From contig JAMXIF010000042.1 in NCBI GenBank assembly GCA_028583685.1, positions 19,087,666 through 19,151,665 on the forward strand: a stretch of DNA of 64,000 bases, written 5' to 3'. This document shows positions 1 to 10,624 of this stretch, piece by piece. A program made the position numbers and the translations under genes. How positions within the stretch are numbered: the first letter of the stretch is position 1; the number at the start of each line of letters is the position of its first letter. Under the pieces are notes generated by a model that was not told where the DNA came from, did no database searches, and saw only the letters and a program-made list of their open reading frames with translations. The stretch comes from Petaurus breviceps papuanus (lineage: Eukaryota; Chordata; Mammalia; Diprotodontia; Petauridae).

Positions 1-410
1 TTTAAAAACATACTTGACCATCCTCTCTACCCCACCATGTACTCTGCCATTTTGTGATACTAATTTCATTGCTACTCCTTGAATAATACATTCCATCTTG
101 TAACATTTTCATTTTCAGCAACTGTCCCCCATGCCTGGAAAGATCTCCCTTCATATCTATGCCTCCTTGTTTCCCTGGCTTCCTTCAAATCTCAGCTAAA
201 AGACTACATTCCACAGGAAGCATTTCCCAATCTCACTTATTTCTAGTGCCCTCTCTCTGTTTATTATTTTCATTTTATTCTGTACATAGTTTGTTTGACC
301 ATTCCCCACTAGACAGTGAGCATCTTGAAAACAGAAACTATCTTTTGTCTTTCTTTGTATACACAGCATTTGGCACAGATCACATTAGTATTTACTAAAT
401 ATTTATTCAC
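1..410 (+). mobile_element. L2 LINE, 3' end
   Basis: The segment follows the L2 3' untranslated region: a 'catgcctggaa' block, 'tggcttccttcaaatctcagc', a 'cactagacagtgagcatctt' block and the closing 'tatttactaaatatttatt'. The copy is diverged and enters the window from the left, so its true 5' limit is unknown. No coding part is present. Assignment is by remembered consensus. Confidence 0.8.
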
Positions 411-610
411 TAAGTGATTAATCTTTCTATACTCATTCCCAGTTTTGACTTGTAAACTTCTTGCCATCCCCCAAGACTACTTGGGTTTCTTTCTTAGTGC
501 CTCTGCCCTGCTACTGAGTTTCCCAATAACTCTCAGTTATTCATAACTGGAAACTTTTCTGTTGCTTCAAATTTTCCCCCAATGGTAATGCGGCCCAGGA
601 CCCTGTGATG

Positions 611-745
611 TATTCATTTATTCAGCCAGTAAGCATTTATTTAGCACTTCCTATATACCAGATTCTTTGTTAGGTACTGGGAACCCAAAGATAAAAAAAT
701 GATTCCTACCCTCAAGAAACTTACATTCTCCTAGAATATCTATTA
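611..745 (-). mobile_element. L2 LINE 3' fragment
   Basis: The reverse complement of the L2 terminus is visible: 'aagcatttatttagcactt', 'tataccagattctttgttag', and 'ctcaagaaacttacattct'. It is a short, old, 5'-truncated copy. Confidence 0.7.
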
Positions 746-929
746 GAAAATATTAATCTATGCTGACTACACAGGACAATCAAAATCAAACTTTAGGCCA
801 TTCAGGAAGGGTTGTTTCCAAGTTTCTTCCTCCTGATTAAAATGAAGTTGCATAAGAAGACTATGGGACTTCTAAAAGCCTTTTTTTTTTCACTTGAGGA
901 TGTCCAATTGCCCAAATGACACAAATTCA

Positions 930-1110
930 TGTATCTTCACAACACCCTAGAGACAGAGGTAAGGAGGATTGTTGTCCCCACTTTTCCAGTCTGGAAAGCT
1001 AAGGCATAAGGTGATTAAATGGATTGTTCACGGTTGCTAAACCAGTCAACCAGAGTACATAGAAACATTTGATCTTTCCAACTCTGTTGCCAATATTCTA
1101 GCTCCCAAAC
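930..1110 (-). mobile_element. CORE-SINE (MIR/Mon-1 kin)
   Basis: Antisense CORE-SINE remnants: 'atcttcacaacaccctagag', a 'cccacttttccagtctggaa' block matching the inverted CORE domain, then 'aaccagtcaaccagagta'. Strongly diverged, so the family level is uncertain. Confidence 0.5.
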
Positions 1111-1377
1111 CAACTTCTCCCTCCTCTTCTTCATTAATAGTACTGAGCTACCAAAATGACAAGTCTATAAGAACTGTTTGTGCTTAGATATAATGTATTA
1201 TTAAAACAATACCCATAGCCATGATCTAATTGTTTTCAAAAATATAAAACTCCATGATACAAATCAATAAGTGAGAATCGTTTGAAAATAAACCATCATT
1301 TTGATTTAAGTTGATGTTTATATAGATCTCAAAAGTTTACAAAGAATTCCCATATTTTTTTCTCATTGAAGTAGGTT

Positions 1378-1560
1378 GAGGGATAGATGGAGTGTGCCAG
1401 ACTGGAAGTCAGTAAGACTTGAGTTCAAATCCTACCTCAGACACTAGCCATATGACCTTGGGGAACAACCTCTTTGTGTCAGTCTTTTCATTTGTAAAGT
1501 GAGAGGATTGGACTTGATGGCCTCTCAGGTCTTTACTGGCTCTAAATTTATGAACCCATG
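1378..1560 (+). mobile_element. tRNA-head SINE with CR1/L3-type tail
   Basis: A tRNA-like B-box region 'gagttcaaatcctacctcag' is followed by the CORE-like 'tatgaccttggggaacaac' and by a tail 'ggacttgatggcctctcagg' ending 'atttatgaacccatga'. The tail resembles the 3' terminus of CR1/L3 LINEs, suggesting CR1/L3 machinery moved it. Confidence 0.65.
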
Positions 1561-1571
1561 AAGACTGTAAT

Positions 1572-1702
1572 ACAAACCTCAGGGGGCTCCAGATGATTTA
1601 TGGGACATGCTCTTGGTTACACAGCTACTAAATATCATAGAAAAGATTTGAGTCCAGGTCTCCCTATCCCCAAATCTAAGACTCTCTCCTTTAAACTGCT
1701 TA
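1572..1702 (-). mobile_element. CORE-SINE fragment
   Basis: The inverted CORE region 'ggttacacagctactaaata' and the inverted B-box area 'atttgagtccaggtctccct' identify a short antisense copy lying between two other SINEs. Confidence 0.5.
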
Positions 1703-1783
1703 CTCTCTTTTGAAAGAAGGGTATTTTCCTAGTAAAGGAAAAACAGCAATAATACCTAGTTGCTAAAATATGTTCACATGACA

Positions 1784-2032
1784 AATAACAGTACCTGGTA
1801 TTTATATGGCACCTTTAAGTTTGAAAAATACTTTGCAAAATTTAACTTGTGTGACTCACAACAATCCATTGTGATAGGTTCTACAGCAATCATTGTCCCC
1901 TCTTTAGAGATGACAAAATTGAGACTCAGAGATGTCCGGTGCCTCATCAACAGTCACACAGCTAGAAGGGCTCAAAGGTGGTATTGGAACCTAGAGTTTC
2001 TTCGCTTCAAAGCTAACTATCTACTGCTACAA
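1784..2032 (-). mobile_element. CORE-SINE (Mon-1/MIR type), near full length
   Basis: Read on the plus strand it runs from the inverted tail 'tggtatttatatggcacctt' through 'actttgcaaaatttaacttg', the inverted CORE 'agatgacaaaattgagactc' and 'agtcacacagctagaagg' to the inverted tRNA head. The 109-codon open frame over it (1760-2089) is a by-product of the SINE and not a gene. Confidence 0.7.
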
Positions 2033-2756
2033 AATATCGAGATTTTAAGTGAAAACTCTGCAGAACATCCCCACCCCCCAGCCATATGAACAAAATGAGC
2101 ATTTGTATTAACTATTCTTTCATGTCTTTATGACATTTGTGATCCAGAGACAGTTGCGAGAAGCCCTTAAGAAATAGGAAGTTCAAAAGCTTATGGTAAG
2201 CTAGGAAAGGCTGAAGGGATTGAGGAGTTATGAATCACATCTTTATTTTCTGCAACTCACACACAACCTTGATAGAGCCACATAGATAAAGACAGAACTA
2301 CATGGTACATCTGCTTCTAAACACAGAAACAAATGTTTCTCATGGATGAGTGCAAATATCTGATTGCACTGAGGAGTCAATACTCAATGTGTCCCACGGT
2401 AAAAGATGGTTGCAAGACTACTAGTTATTTCTCCTCTAGTCCAAGGAGCAATGGATTAGAACCAGAAATCAGTCTTGCTCCTTGGCACTGCTGCAAAGAA
2501 GACTGAGCCAATGGAAGATAGGCAGGAAATGATGTCATTAAAAGTTAGATGTTTACTTTGCACTCATCAAAAATAAGTCTTTTCAAGTGGCACTTATAAA
2601 GAAGGGTCTGACGTCTATCTATCTTATGCCTTACTTAAAAGATCCAAGGTTGGATAAAAGTAGATAAAGGTATTGGAGTGTCAAATTGATTAATCTGATA
2701 GAGCAAAAATGAGTTTGTAAGCTAAGAAAAGCATGAGCTGGTTAAAATTCTCACAT

Positions 2757-2945
2757 CAAAGTTAGAGGCAGCATAGAATGCAGAAATACAATAGGACTTA
2801 AGAGGAAAGAGAAATGGGATTCTGGGCATGGACCTGTTTCTAACTAGCTATGTAAACTTGGGAAAGTCATAACTTTTGATGTAATTTTCTTATCTGTACA
2901 GTTTTAGGAGGGTAAAAGGAAATGATCTAGACCATAGAATTAAAG
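2757..2945 (+). mobile_element. tRNA-head SINE with CR1/L3-type tail, diverged
   Basis: The order 'gaggcagcatagaatgcag', 'aactagctatgtaaacttgg', then 'ggaaatgatctagaccatag' fits a tRNA-derived SINE ending in a CR1/L3-like tail. Divergence is high and edges are approximate. Confidence 0.5.
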
Positions 2946-3045
2946 AATTTGTGTGATAGAAGAGATCTCTGGTGCCATCTACTCCAACCTATACATCAAA
3001 ATAATCTCCATTATAACATGCCTAATGATCAGAGAGATCCTCCCC
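2938..3045 (-). mobile_element. CORE-SINE/CR1-tail fragment
   Basis: 'atagaattaaagaatttgtg' followed by 'agagatctctggtgccatct' resembles the inverted start of the common 'atagatttagagctggaagg' repeat motif. It is short and weakly supported. Confidence 0.35.
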
Positions 3046-3049
3046 CATT

Positions 3050-3297
3050 ATTGCTGTTGGGTCATTTAAGCTGTGTCTGACTCTTCATGACCTCATTTGG
3101 GGCTTTCTTGGAAAAAAAACTGCAGTGGTTTGCCATTTCCTTCTCCAGATCATTTTAGAGATGAGGAACTGAGGCAAACAGGGTTAAGTGATTTGCCCAG
3201 GGTCAGACATCTAGTAAATGTCTGAGGATTAATTTGAACTCAGGAGTCTTCCTGACTCCAGGCCCAGCACTTTATCCCCTGTGCCACCTAGCTGCCC
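3050..3297 (-). mobile_element. MAR1-type SINE (tRNA head, RTE-like tail), full length
   Basis: The plus strand shows the complete inverted element. It begins with the inverted tail ('gtctgactcttcatgacctc', like the end of BovB/RTE LINEs), then 'agtggtttgccatttccttc', the inverted CORE-like 'gatgaggaactgaggcaaac' and 'cagggtcagacatctagtaa', and ends with the inverted tRNA head 'gtgccacctagctgcc'. The tail similarity implies mobilisation by an RTE LINE. Confidence 0.8.
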
Positions 3298-3440
3298 AGT
3301 GCTTCCCCACACTAATATCTTGTATTTCTAGATTCATTTTAGATAATCTAGAAATAGATGAGAAATGAATATCCAAGACAATACAATACAATACAAGAGC
3401 ATTGTACCCCCCCCCCCACCATAGAAACTGATTCATACAG

Positions 3441-3595
3441 GGGTGGCTAGGTTGCACAGTGAATAGAGCACCAGCCCTGGAGTCAGGAAGGACCTGAGTT
3501 CAAATTTGGCTTCAGACACTTAGCACAAAAACTAGCCGTGTGACCTTGGGCAAGTCACAACCCCAACTGCCCTCCAAAGAGCAAAAAAGAAAAAA
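3441..3595 (+). mobile_element. Short poly-A tRNA SINE, subfamily A (WSINE-like)
   Basis: A box 'ggttgcacagtgaataga', B box 'gagttcaaatttgg', then 'aactagccgtgtgaccttgg' and 'actgccctccaaagagcaaa' lead into an A-rich tail. A perfect 18-bp target-site duplication, agaaactgattcatacag, flanks it at 3423-3440 and 3596-3613. The intact duplication and A-tail indicate a fairly recent insertion by L1-type machinery. Confidence 0.85.
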
Positions 3596-3649
3596 AGAAA
3601 CTGATTCATACAGACAGGGAAAGTAAGTTTTAAAATGCCCCTGTAAATG

Positions 3650-3795
3650 AGCTTTTTTACTCTCCCAGTGGATTTTAAGCACCTTTGAACTCAGGGACTG
3701 ATCTAGGTTTTGTTTGGTTTGGTTTTGTTCTTTGTGTTTTCAGTGACAATACCTTGAATACAGTAGGCACTGAGCAACATTTTTATTGAATTTAT
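3650..3795 (+). mobile_element. L2 LINE 3' end
   Basis: 'ggattttaagcacctttgaa', 'ctcagggactgatctaggtt' and 'gaatacagtaggcactgagc' followed by 'tttttattgaatt' match the terminal L2 block. It is 5'-truncated and interrupted by a G/T-rich stretch. Confidence 0.65.
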
Positions 3796-4002
3796 TTGCC
3801 TACTTTCAGGACCTGGTCATTTCAAATTTTAGTCAAAGAAATGGGAATTACACAAATAAACATAGCATGAACCTCTAATTGTATATTTGTGTTCCTAGGA
3901 AGTTTCCAGAATGAATTATCTGCTTGGTTTTCCAGTCTTATCCTTCTCTGAAGGGTAGCACGTTACAAACCTAATCATGCTGATAACACCCAGTCATGCA
4001 CC

Positions 4003-4530
4003 TGTAGCAGCAAGCCCCCCAGCATCCCCAGGGTGGCTGCCAATACGGGTTCTTAGATCTGCATTGTTAAAGGAAAGCAACTCAAAATGGGTTAGCAAAC
4101 TTACTTGAATCAGTCAAACATATGTATCGTTTACCTAGTTCAGGGGAAAAAGGTCAGCACCCCAAACTTCAGAATACACAGACAGAATCATCAAGACAGA
4201 GAAACAGATCAAGTAGACAGTTCCCAAACTGTCCAACCATTACATCCATACCAAATCAACATCTGGGTTTTTCAAAGCCGATGGGAGGTTCTCAACAACA
4301 GCTTCCCAGAATCCAGATCAAATCACAGAACACTTCTCAAAGTGAGCCCCAAAACAAAGCTACACATCAGGGCTTATATAGTCTTCTCCTGGCTCAGAGA
4401 ATGTAACAACCTTATTGACTCACTGGCCAATCAAGAAGTATCTACTGAAAAACAAGCCTCCCACCCCAGGCTCCAGGTGCACTTTAGCCTAGGGGCAGGG
4501 AAGATCTTTAAAATTTACAGTACCCAGCCT
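4003..4530 (-). mobile_element. Solo LTR (same family as the 14.7-16.2 kb retrovirus)
   Basis: The reverse complement aligns by eye with the LTR at 15678-16228. Shared blocks include the promoter region around 'gcttatatagtcttctcctg', the 'ctcaaagtgagccccaaaac' area and the terminal block ending in inverted TG...CA at 4003. No internal retroviral sequence adjoins it, so it is a solo LTR fossil. Short open frames over it (4105-4572 and 4122-4406) are not genes. The right edge is approximate. Confidence 0.8.
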
Positions 4531-4649
4531 TTTAGCTGCCATGTCCTTTGGTGGTTGGGCAATTGCTTATGATCATAGTTGCACTGATGAGTGATAAAAT
4601 CATAGATTTATGACAGTAAGACATCTCAAAGTTCTTGTAGTGTTACTTG

Positions 4650-5022
4650 TTATTACTCATGCATGAAAACAACATCTCCCATCATCATAACTTTGGATTG
4701 GCTAGCCCTCCTGCCTGGAATGCTTTCCTGCCTCATTTTTGCCTCTTAGAAACCCTAATTCCTTTAATATTTAGCTCAAGCACCATCACATGCAGGAGAC
4801 ATTGGCTGGGCTCCCCAATTGGTAGTATCTACCCCTATAAAGTTATATATACTCTGTATGTATCTTGCACGTACCAGTTTATAAAGTTATACTGTCGACC
4901 CACAACAGAAAGTATGCTTCTTCAAGATAAGAAAGCACTATTTTAACTTTTATTTTTTGTGTCCCTAGTACTTATCACAGTGTTTAGGATAAAATAGGAG
5001 TATAATAAATGCTTTTTGACTA
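4650..5022 (+). mobile_element. L2 LINE 3' end
   Basis: 'ctgcctggaatgctttcctg', 'tagctcaagcaccatcacat', 'tgtccctagtacttatcaca' and a final 'ataataaatgctttttgac' give the expected order of the L2 3' region. An old copy. Confidence 0.75.
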
Positions 5023-5447
5023 ATTATATGGGACTTTGCTATTCTGTCTATAATCCACGTCTCCTTCTGCTAAGAACTGGGTCAAGACCTTCTTTATTCT
5101 TTTCAGATAGTACAGCATCTTGACTTGTCCCTGCATTCCCACCCTGCCTTGTACACTCTCTCTGTCTCTTGCTTAAAGTAGATCATGATTCAAAGATTTA
5201 GCATTTCAGTAAATTCTCCTGTCTTAGGCAAGGGTTATAAATATAACTGTGATGATAGAAGGATTTTCTAAAAGAAACTCTATTTCTGACTCCAGACCAA
5301 TGGAATCTGTATTAGCTTCTTTAGTGGTTTATATTCTCTTTCTCACTGTCCCCCAGAAAATAACTTGTTCTGGGGGAGAAAATTAATCAGGAATTATGTT
5401 TCCTTTCTTCAAGATATACAAAATAGTGCTAAAAGTAAAAACTCCAT

Positions 5448-5585
5448 GCCTCTCAGTGCCTCAGTTTCTCTATGAGCAGAATGAGAACTACAGCAATAAC
5501 CTCCTACTTCAAAGAGCTGGTTGGGAGGATTGATTAAGTAATTACAAAATCCTTTGAGCTTGTCCAATACACATTAAACAGTCAG
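5448..5585 (+). mobile_element. MIR/CORE-SINE fragment
   Basis: The CORE block 'gtgcctcagtttctctatga' and the downstream 'ggttgggaggattgattaag' with 'aaaatcctttgagcttg' match the 3' half of MIR. The tRNA head is missing. Confidence 0.6.
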
Positions 5586-6699
5586 CCAAGGATTTAGTAG
5601 CCTATCTCCTGGCCTTTCAGAGTTCCAGATGAGGGACCATTTATGCCCAAAAAGCTGTATTTAGAATAGCTATAAGGGCTTTCATTGAAACTAAACAGTC
5701 TTTTCTTGAAAGAAATACCTTACACATAATAGAGGATTAATAATGTTTCTGAATTGAATGTTTGGATGTGAAAGCTAATGGTATAAGTTAGTCATGACAA
5801 ATTTATACACATGCATTCAATGCATGTACACCTCCCAAACACACACCCTAGCCTCCATGTTCAAGATCTGAAAGAAATTAGTGGAGGAGGACATTCTTCT
5901 CAAGAGGACCTTAGGATATGATCAAACAATCAGAGAGTGGGAAGATAGGTCTTATTCCATCCTACTCAAAATCATGGGCTTGTCTCCAACTCAATTATAT
6001 ATATATAATCACATAGTTTTTAATTTTCACTCAACCATCTCCTATTCCACCATCTCCCACCACTGATCTCCTATGGTTGTATTTAGGCATTGGATCTTCA
6101 AGGTGCCAAAACTTACCATTACCCAGACACTCATTACAGCGACTCAGGAAAATTTCAGGACAGGCTTACTCACAGAATCTCTACATCACACCCCACAGGT
6201 CACTTTGTGGAGGCAGCAGTCTCCAGGTTTAAATTCTATGACAGGGCCTGGTAAGAGTGATACTTCCCTTTTTATTTTGGACCGGACATACCTCCTGAAA
6301 GTGGTGATGGAGTCAATGTGAAGAATAAGACAAGTATTTTTAAACAGAGTCAATATGAGGATGAGTTTGATTATTTGTTGCAGGATTTTGTTTTTCTTAT
6401 TCTTTTGTCCAGTAGGGGAAGCTATGGGAGGGGAAAACATATGCTGGTTTTAGAAAAACTAGACTTTAAAATACCTTGAAGGAGCAAGCAAAGTTTTGTG
6501 TCAGTTTAGATACCCAGTCTTTCTAGTATTAATTGAAAAAAATAATTCTAAAAAATGTTGAAATCATTTTGGGTGGGACAGAGTAAGTCCACAAAATTAG
6601 ATGAATAGGATAAGCTGAGCTGTGATTTGCATCTGAGCTCTCAGTATATTATATATTACTACATTCTTGAACTTCCCAATTTTTGTTAAGGACACTAGC

Positions 6700-7040
6700 A
6701 TCCTTTCAAGTCATGCAGGTATATATTCTCTGTATAATCTCGAATTCCTTACTCTCCCTCACTCCATGAGTCAGTTGCAAAATCTTGTCATTTCTACCTC
6801 CAAATCTCTGGAATCCATCTTCTGTCTATTTACATAGACATCACCCTAGTTTAATCCTTCCTTTCTTCTCATCTGCACTACTAACAGCTTTCTAACTGGG
6901 CTCCTGGCTCAAGTTTCTCCCTTCTTCAATCTATTCTTCACAGAGCTACCAGAATGATTTTTCCTAAAGCAGAAGTCTGACCATTCCACTCCCCTATTCA
7001 ATAAACTTTATTATTGACTCTAAAATCAAATATTTCCTAT
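6700..7040 (+). mobile_element. L2 LINE (3' coding/UTR part)
   Basis: 'agctttctaactgggctcct', 'tctattcttcacagagctac' and 'agtctgaccattccactccc' with 'tattcaataaac' match the L2 block just before its 3' terminus. It abuts the antisense HAL1/L1 copy, which may have cut it off. Confidence 0.7.
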
Positions 7041-7044
7041 TTAT

Positions 7045-9495
7045 CTCATTCTTTTCACTTTCTATTTTTGTAAGTTTCAATATATATAACTATTAGTACA
7101 GGAATACATGTATATATAGTCCACATAACCTCTGAGAAACTTTATCCCAATTCCCACTCCCAGTGAAGAATCATTACTTCTTCAAGTTTCTTTTTCCTTC
7201 CCCACTCCCCCTCCTTCCCACTGAAGGCTACAGTTAATGTTGGATATCTTTCTCTATTGATATATACATACACATATAGATACATACTTTCCCAAACAAA
7301 CTCTACTCTTGATCTTTGTTTTTATGTTTGTGCATATCTCTTGTTTTCTATCCCTCCTGCATCCTCTACTTTACTTCTAACTACCTTGCACTCCTCTAAC
7401 TTGCCTATCCCCCTCCAAGGATCCCTTCACTATCTTCCCAATCCTGTAAATCTAAGAATCCTTTTACCTATTCCCTCACTCTCCCCTTTAAGGATCCTTC
7501 CCTTGTTCTCTCCCCCCTCCCTATGGCCCTACCATTTTATTTCTTCTGAATTCAGAAGACTTTTATGCTGTTCTAAATGTATATGTATCATTCCCACTTA
7601 AACCCATTCATGGTGAAAGTAGGTTACCAGAACTACCAGCCCTCCTCCCACATCTAATTCCTCTGTATCAATTCTTTCTCTTGAACCTCATTTGTATGAA
7701 ATAATTACTCTTTTAGCTGTTCCTAAATGGTTTTACTTTTTAAATTCATATCACACTCCGATTTATCCCAATCTTTCTTATGAGCTACTCAATTATTAAT
7801 AAGAATCTTAGACACATTTAACATTTTACACACATAAAAAGTAAACTGTCTTTATTGAATCCCTTGTAATGAGTCTTTGGTATGTAACTTATATTTCTCT
7901 TGGCTCTTGTATGTTGGATCTTCTATTAAGTTCAGGATTTTTTAAATTTTTTTTTAAGTTCAGGGTTTAAAATTTTTTTAACAAAGTCTTGAAAGTCTGA
8001 CAGTTGATAGAATGTTTATTATTTTTTTTTTCATCCAGGATTATACTTAACTTCTGGGTATGCTTAGAATCAGAGTCTGTTATTTTGGTTTTCAATATAT
8101 AGCGTTCCAAGATCTGTGGTCCTTTAATGTCTCTACTACTAGGTCTTGTGGGATTCTAATTGTGGCACCATTATATTTAAGTTGTTTTTATTCTTGTTTC
8201 TTTTAATATTTTATCCTTGAGCTGGGGGGTTCAGATTTTGACTATGACATTCTATGAGTTTTCCTCATAGGATCACTTTTAAGTGGTGATCAATAGATTT
8301 ATTTTTCCTATTTCTACTTTCCTCCTTGGTCTAATGCTTCAGGACAATTTTATTTAATTATTTCTTGTATTATTGTATCAAGATTCATTTTTATCATAAA
8401 TTTCAGTTACTATGTTTATTTTTATGTTTTCTCTTCTAGATCCATTCTCCAAGTCTGTTTTTCTTATGTTTCATTTTCTCTTTTATTTTTTCATTATTCA
8501 GTTTTGTTTAATTATTTTTTGATCTCTTATAACTTCACTGGCTTCACCTTGCCCAATTCTAATTTTCAAAATCTCATTTTTTTTCCCCTTAAGAGTTTGG
8601 ATCTCCTTTTCTAATTGGTTGAATTTTCTTTCACAATTTTCTTGTTTTTCTTGGATTATTCTTATTTTCCTTTTTAGTTTTTCCATCTTCCTTATTTGAT
8701 TTGTAAAGTCTTTTTAAAGATTTTCTAGGAAATCTTTTTGGGCAGGTGACATTTTGACATTACACTTTGGGGATTTCTTTACTTCAATATTTTCCTCTGA
8801 AGATGAACCCTGGTTTTCTCTATTCCCATAATGGCTTTCTGCAGTTGGATTCTTTCTCCTTTGCCTGTGTACTTTTTGTGCAATAGTTTAATTTTTGTAA
8901 TCACCTTTAGCCTTGGGATATGGGGGATGGTGCCTCTTGCCCCAGATCTTCAGTTCTTTTGTCTACCCTGGATCTAAAGCCAAGCCTCCAGTCTCCTGTA
9001 AGTGCCCATGACCTGGGCTTTCTGCCCCACTGCTTCTGCACTTGAGGGGCAGGCATGTGCTGGTTCCTTCTTGCCCTGACCACTTTTTGAAGCAGAGCTG
9101 GGTCTGTCATTCCTTGTCAGCCAAGTTTCCCTCAATCTTTTGGGACTCAGACACCTAATATCCCTCACTATCCTGCAGTTAAAAGTCCCAGTGGCTGGGT
9201 CTGAGACAGCCTCTCAAATCAGCTAACCCCAGGGCCTGATGCTTATATTTAAAGCTGACCCTAGCCTGGAGGGGTTTACTCTTCACTGGGACCAAACCTT
9301 GTCCTGGGATTTTTTTTTTCTGACCTTCTCAAATTGTCTCAGGAAAACCCTTGTCGTTCCCCTATTCTTACTTATTTTTTCCCTGCACTTTGTTCGACCT
9401 AAGGTGCCATTTTGTCTCTTTTGTGGGGGAAAATCTTGAGAGCTTGGAATTTTCTGACCTACTCCACCATCTTCCCAGAACCCTCTTTCCCTCAA
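7045..9495 (-). mobile_element. HAL1/L1 LINE copy with ORF1 remnants, 5' end intact
   Basis: On the minus strand the element starts near 9495 with an L1-like leader ('tctgggaagatggtggagta'). It continues through a 5' UTR into an ORF1 remnant. The minus frame at 8686-8498 is a coiled coil (62 aa, MEKLKRKIRIIQEKQEN...), and farther along are L1 ORF1p-like pieces TLKDHRSWNAI and LSIILDEK near 8150-8020. No ORF2 is visible. The remainder to about 7045 is a pyrimidine-rich tail (purine-rich on the element strand), as in HAL1 'half-L1' elements that carry ORF1 only. A degenerate L1 with its 3' part lost is the alternative. Confidence 0.65.
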
Positions 9496-10479
9496 GTTTC
9501 TAGCGGGTAATTCTCTAATGTCATCAGTTTAAGAACCCACAAATTGACTTCTCTGCAAGATTTTTAAATGAAAATAACTTTTTTCTGTCACTCCTAAGTA
9601 GCTTTTGAAAAGGAATATTTACTAAAGTGGTGCAATTGGCAAAAAAAGAGGAAAAAAGCAACATATTTCCAAATATCTGGGCCACACTTCCACAGCAGTA
9701 CATGTATTCTATTACCTTCATAATCATCTGAGTGCCAACCCAGTTTCAATGCCACCATACTGGAAAGACCCAGTAACCTGAGAATATGTCAATGCAGAGG
9801 ACAACCAGCATCTATTTGATTTCAAAGGTTGTAATATGAAGGTTTTAAGTCTTTGCTTATGAAGAACTAAGAGCAATTGAAGAAAGTTAAAAAGAGGCAA
9901 ATATTAGCTGGAAAAATTTGTAATTATTAGTACTCTCTAAAGGTAGAAGGGCCTTCTTTGGATGTGAATTCCACTTCAGTGAAGGATTATTAATTGAATC
10001 AATCACTAGTCTTGAAGGTAATCCATTGATTTATTGTGAGGTTACAATCTGCATGAATGGTTAGTATACCCACACAAAAGAAATCACATATCCTTGAAGT
10101 ACTTAGGGAAATAGAAAGAAAAATTAAGAGATAGGACTACTGCTTGCTGTGGATAGGATGATACTAATGAATAATGACAAAAATTCTGTATTACTCAACT
10201 CCTATTTTATTTCTTTTTCCTTAATCAAGTAGAATGATCTTCAGAATAGGAAGAATAGGAGGGAAAATTACAGAAAATTGAGACTCAATATAAATAAGTC
10301 AGTGGTTAAAGCAACCCTCACTGTTCTCAATAAATTTAAATCACTTAGCTCCAATGAACTTTGACCCAGGAGCAGCATATAATTCCTTACAGATGACAGT
10401 CATTGATGTTTAAAAATTTCTACAGCATCGGAAATGGGCAACAAAAATTTTTTGCCAATTTTATAAAAAAAAAAGTAGA

Positions 10480-10618
10480 TTAATTCTTCAAATTATACAC
10501 TTATCAGCTTGATGACAAGCCCTGGCAAAATTCTAGAAAGCATTATTAAATGGATGGTTTGTAATCTCTTGGAAAGGGAGCAAGTGGTTACTGAGAGCCA
10601 GCATGTGTTTATTAAGAA
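10480..10618 (+). mobile_element. CR1/L3 LINE reverse-transcriptase fragment
   Basis: The plus strand translates to a stretch containing SPGKILESIIKWMVCNLLER then EQVVTESQHVFIKN. This is the N-terminal reverse-transcriptase motif of CR1/L3 LINEs (PGKILERII...SQHGF). It ends directly before the L1 leader at about 10625, so the L1 probably landed in or beside it. Confidence 0.7.
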
Positions 10619-10624
10619 CCCATG

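Noticed and set aside
4105-4572. 155-codon ORF
   Set aside because: Lies over an antisense solo LTR; related frames in the 14.7-16.2 kb LTRs show it is a repeat artefact.
8498-8686. Coiled-coil protein gene
   Set aside because: Part of the L1/HAL1 ORF1 remnant, not a host gene.
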